Below are positions 61,197 through 64,000 of a stretch of 64,000 bases of DNA, in pieces. Origin of the DNA: Quatrionicoccus australiensis (GTDB taxonomy: Bacteria; Pseudomonadota; Gammaproteobacteria; Burkholderiales; Rhodocyclaceae); contig NZ_CP075188.1 of assembly GCF_020510525.1 (NCBI RefSeq), forward strand, positions 1,426,001 through 1,490,000. The letters run 5' to 3'. A program made the position numbers and the translations under genes. The notes below the pieces were generated by a model. It had not been told where the DNA came from. It worked only from the letters and a program-made list of their open reading frames with translations, and ran no database searches. The number at the start of each line of letters is the position of its first letter. Within the stretch, counting starts at the first letter, position 1.

Positions 61197-64000
61197 TTGG
61201 CAACGCAACACCGCTTTGCTGTGACGACCTGGTTGCAGGTGCTTGCCATCGTCGTGCTGGGATGCCTGCTGACCTTCGCGAGTGAGCGCTACGATCACCA
61301 GCTGGGCGAGCAGGCGGAAATGAAGCGGATCGAAGCCCAGCTGCGCAGCGCCGCACTGCGCCTGGAAAGGAATCTGGGCACCATCCTGCAGGTCAATTAC
61401 GACTTCGCAGCGGCCTTGCCGCCCGACCTGTCGGTCAATCAGCCGGTGCTTGATGCCGTCGCCAGACGCTTGCTGGCAGCGCATCCGCGTCTGATCAACG
61501 TCACCCTGTCACACAAGCTGGACGTCGTTTTCGTTTTTCCGGTGAAGGGAAACGAGGCCGTGATGGGCATGAATTACGCCAATCGTCCGTACATCATGAC
61601 CAGCCTGCAGCGCGGCATCGAGGCACGGGAAACGATCGTGGCCGGGCCGATCAGTCTGGTGCAGAGCGGTCGCCCTGGTCTGGTGGCGCGAACCCCGCTG
61701 TTTCCGGCGCGTGCCGATGGCCAGCCGGGCGATTTTGCCGGGGTCGTATCGACGGCCATCGATTTCGCCGGATTGCTGGCCGATGCCGGGCTGGCTGGCC
61801 CGACCATGTCCTTTGTCGTTGCCATGCGCGGACGCGACGGTACCGGGGCGCAGGGCGAGGTTTTCCACGGCGATCCCGGCTTGTTCAAGCAGCCGCATGT
61901 TGCCGTCGATCTGAGCCTGCCGGGCGGGCAATGGCATCTGGCGGCCATGCCCAAACCGGGTGGCGAAGGCGATGTCCTGCGTCCCTGGCTGATTCGCGGC
62001 ATCGGCTTCCTGCTCACGCTCATTGCCGTCCTCTGGTGGCTCGCCCGGCGGCGGCAATTGCTGCTCGCCGCGGGACTGCAGCCCGCAACGGGGGAGATGT
62101 CTGTCCGGGATCTGCCAGGCAAGGGCCGGATCGGTCTGCGCACCTTTCTGCTCGGCGCCTTGCTGCTGGTCCTGTTGCCTATCATTGCGATCAGCGGCTG
62201 GCTTTCCTATCTCAATGCGCAACAGTCGTCCGGGCAGTTTTCCCGGTCGCTTGCCAGTGCCCTCGGCGAGCGCATCCATGACCGGGTCAGCGACTTCTTC
62301 GAGGTGCCGCGGCGCGTCGTCACCTTCAATGTCGAACAGGCACGGGCTGGTCTGCTCAGCGTTGATGCGCGCGAGCAGATGATGCAGCGCTTCCTGCTGC
62401 AGATTCGCCAGCAGCCCCTGCTGACCTTCATTTCGGTTGGTCTGGCCGATGGCGAATACTACGGCGGAAGCCGCCCGCCGCTTGGTCCGGACAAGGGCTT
62501 GCGCATGATGCGTGTCCGGCATGCCGATGCCGGCGCCCTGCACATCTATCGTGTCGACGATGCGATCCGGCCGGCCTCGCTGCTGGGCAAGGGGAACAGC
62601 AATTTCGATCCGCGCACCCGCCCCTGGTACAAGGCCGCGATCAGCGCCGGGCGCATGGCCTGGTATCCGGCCTACAAGTACGTCATCAACGATGCCGAAG
62701 GCGCCTATGACACCTGGGGCGTCGGGATGTCGGCGCCGCTCTACGATGCCTCCGGCAAACTGATCGGCGTGACGACCGCGGATGTGGCCCTGTCGCAGCT
62801 GGAAGAATTCCTGCGCGAACTGACCGCCAATTCGAATGGCGTGGCCTTCATTGCCGAGAATGACGGCAAGCTGCTGGCCACCTCATCGTTCGATACGGTC
62901 AACCGCAGCAAGAGCGGCGAAAGCAGCCGCCTGGATCTCGCCGGAAGCAGCAACCCGCTGCTCCGTGCTGCGGGCATGGCCCTGAAGGATGCCGGACAAC
63001 CCGAGGGAACGGTGCCGGTGACGCTCGATGGCAAGGAATATCTGATCGACTGGCGCAGGCACCAGCTCGAACAGGGGCCACAACTGACGATCGGGGTCAT
63101 TGTCCCGAATGACAGCCTCGATGGCCTGGTCAGCAGCATGCTGCGCAATGTCATGTATCTGGTGCTGATGGTCATGCTGTTCAGCGTTCTGATCGGCTTG
63201 TTCGCCGCCGAGTGGGTGTCCCGGCCGCTGATTCAGCTGTCGCGCGCCGCCGCCCGGCTGGTTGCCGGCCGCTGGCAGATCGAGGCTGGCCAGGCGAGTC
63301 CTATCCATGAAGTCGCCTCCCTGTTCGATGCAATGAGCGGCATGGCAGCCCAGTTGCAGCAGCATACCGACAGCCTGGAAAAGCAGGCGGCCGACCTGCG
63401 GCGCAGCAATGAGCAACTGCAAGTCGAGGTCGAGGAGCGGGCCAGGTCGGAACAGCGCATCCAGGCACTCAATGTCGACCTCGCAACACTCAATCAGACC
63501 CTGTTGCTCGCCAAGGAGGCGGCCGAATCGGCCAACCGCGCCAAATCGGCTTTCCTGGCGAACATGAGCCATGAATTGCGGACTCCGATGCACGGAATCA
63601 TGGGCATGATCCAGCTGGTCCGTGGCCGGGTCGGCGATGCCAAGGCACAACACCAGCTCGACATGGCGCGGGAGTCGGCCAACCGTCTGCTGCTGATCAT
63701 CAACGACATTCTCGATATTTCAAAAATCGAAGCGGATCGCCTGGTCCTCGATGTGGCCGACTTCAAGCTCGACCGTATGCTCGACAACGTCGTCAGCCTG
63801 GTCGGCCTGTCCGCCGAACAGAAGGGGCTGAGCCTGCAGGTCAGGGCCGCCCCGGACGTGCTGGATCGCACACTGCTCGGCGATAACCTGCGCCTTGGCC
63901 AGGTCCTGCTCAATCTGGTCGGCAACGCGGTCAAGTTCACCGAACGGGGTGGAGTCACCCTGGGAGTCGATCTGCTCGAGGACAAGCCGGGGGGCGTGGT
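61197..64000 (+). CDS. Sensor histidine kinase with two periplasmic sensor regions, 3' truncated by window
   Basis: The frame is open from a TTG at 61,197 (CGGAG eight bases upstream) to the window end, 934 residues. A membrane helix at about 11-27 and a CHASE-like region ([20 protein letters not shown]) are followed by helices at about 265-282 and 316-336. A Cache-like region ([20 protein letters not shown]) comes next, then a fourth helix at about 650-672, HAMP, coiled coil, HisKA with the phosphorylated His in [11 protein letters not shown] (about 791), and the start of HATPase_c with [14 protein letters not shown]. The end is outside the window; receiver domains are likely but not seen. 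Confidence 0.88.
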   Translation, partial: MATQHRFAVTTWLQVLAIVVLGCLLTFASERYDHQLGEQAEMKRIEAQLRSAALRLERNLGTILQVNYDFAAALPPDLSVNQPVLDAVARRLLAAHPRLINVTLSHKLDVVFVFPVKGNEAVMGMNYANRPYIMTSLQRGIEARETIVAGPISLVQSGRPGLVARTPLFPARADGQPGDFAGVVSTAIDFAGLLADAGLAGPTMSFVVAMRGRDGTGAQGEVFHGDPGLFKQPHVAVDLSLPGGQWHLAAMPKPGGEGDVLRPWLIRGIGFLLTLIAVLWWLARRRQLLLAAGLQPATGEMSVRDLPGKGRIGLRTFLLGALLLVLLPIIAISGWLSYLNAQQSSGQFSRSLASALGERIHDRVSDFFEVPRRVVTFNVEQARAGLLSVDAREQMMQRFLLQIRQQPLLTFISVGLADGEYYGGSRPPLGPDKGLRMMRVRHADAGALHIYRVDDAIRPASLLGKGNSNFDPRTRPWYKAAISAGRMAWYPAYKYVINDAEGAYDTWGVGMSAPLYDASGKLIGVTTADVALSQLEEFLRELTANSNGVAFIAENDGKLLATSSFDTVNRSKSGESSRLDLAGSSNPLLRAAGMALKDAGQPEGTVPVTLDGKEYLIDWRRHQLEQGPQLTIGVIVPNDSLDGLVSSMLRNVMYLVLMVMLFSVLIGLFAAEWVSRPLIQLSRAAARLVAGRWQIEAGQASPIHEVASLFDAMSGMAAQLQQHTDSLEKQAADLRRSNEQLQVEVEERARSEQRIQALNVDLATLNQTLLLAKEAAESANRAKSAFLANMSHELRTPMHGIMGMIQLVRGRVGDAKAQHQLDMARESANRLLLIINDILDISKIEADRLVLDVADFKLDRMLDNVVSLVGLSAEQKGLSLQVRAAPDVLDRTLLGDNLRLGQVLLNLVGNAVKFTERGGVTLGVDLLEDKPGGV

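Noticed and set aside
1..64000. CRISPR arrays, tRNA or rRNA genes, prophage structural genes
   Set aside because: No regularly spaced repeats of CRISPR type, no cloverleaf-like segments and no phage structural genes were noticed on reading both strands; a dedicated tRNA search was not possible here.

Overview
The window is a GC-rich proteobacterial chromosome segment. The gene set (NhaR/NhaD, PaaX/PaaY, PBP1c, a bacterial alpha-2-macroglobulin, several c-di-GMP proteins, DUF1415, DUF599) and base composition suggest a betaproteobacterium of the Rhodocyclales (Dechloromonas/Azonexus-like). This placement is inference; no rRNA or tRNA gene was recognised.

Layout. Positions 1-13,956 look like core genome: the 3' end of rlmB, RarD/DMT transporters, PBP1c, a trypsin-like protein, an FAD oxidoreductase, a diguanylate cyclase, the divergent nhaR-nhaD pair, and a TSUP transporter with a divergent LysR gene. 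At 14,139-15,344 sits a compositionally different gene with a HEPN-like motif. Positions 15,600-22,002 hold a phosphatase/esterase operon, a nitroreductase, a monooxygenase with a divergent LysR gene, and an OFA-type MFS transporter. Positions 22,145-25,965 form a mobile block: an IS1182-family element, an IS110/IS1111-type element with 12-bp subterminal inverted repeats, and an integron-like gene cassette whose attC this element appears to have split. Positions 26,304-44,589 are mostly ordinary genes: methyltransferase, CorA-like transporter, rhodanese-unknown-GST operon, chemoreceptor, a barrel/periplasmic-protein/GGDEF-EAL operon, and an AraC regulator with an Fsr-like efflux pump. Positions 44,600-50,026 are a second accessory block. 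It holds AT-richer orphan genes, a remnant of an IS1182-like end, an IS630-family element that cuts a cassette gene, and a complete gene cassette with an intact 59-bp attC carrying a DUF4917/SIR2-like protein. Positions 50,090-64,000 return to core genes: the alpha-2-macroglobulin, a CBS/CNNM protein, the PaaX-PaaY-IclR regulatory cluster, and a 3'-truncated sensor kinase with two periplasmic sensor regions.

The main discovery candidates are the two cassette loci. Each has a boundary heptamer at the gene's 5' side that is the exact complement of a heptamer overlapping its own stop codon, as expected when a cassette circularises. No integron integrase is visible, so these are candidate integrase-less attC clusters or remnants. 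The SIR2-like cassette and the HEPN-like gene are plausible phage-defence genes. The IS110/IS1111-type element has its long non-coding part 3' of the transposase, where a bridge-type guide RNA would be expected. A second theme is a set of short dispersed elements built on the self-complementary core GGTCGACC (or GGTTGACC) next to A/T tracts, found in many intergenic gaps and, in a related form, inside pbpC.
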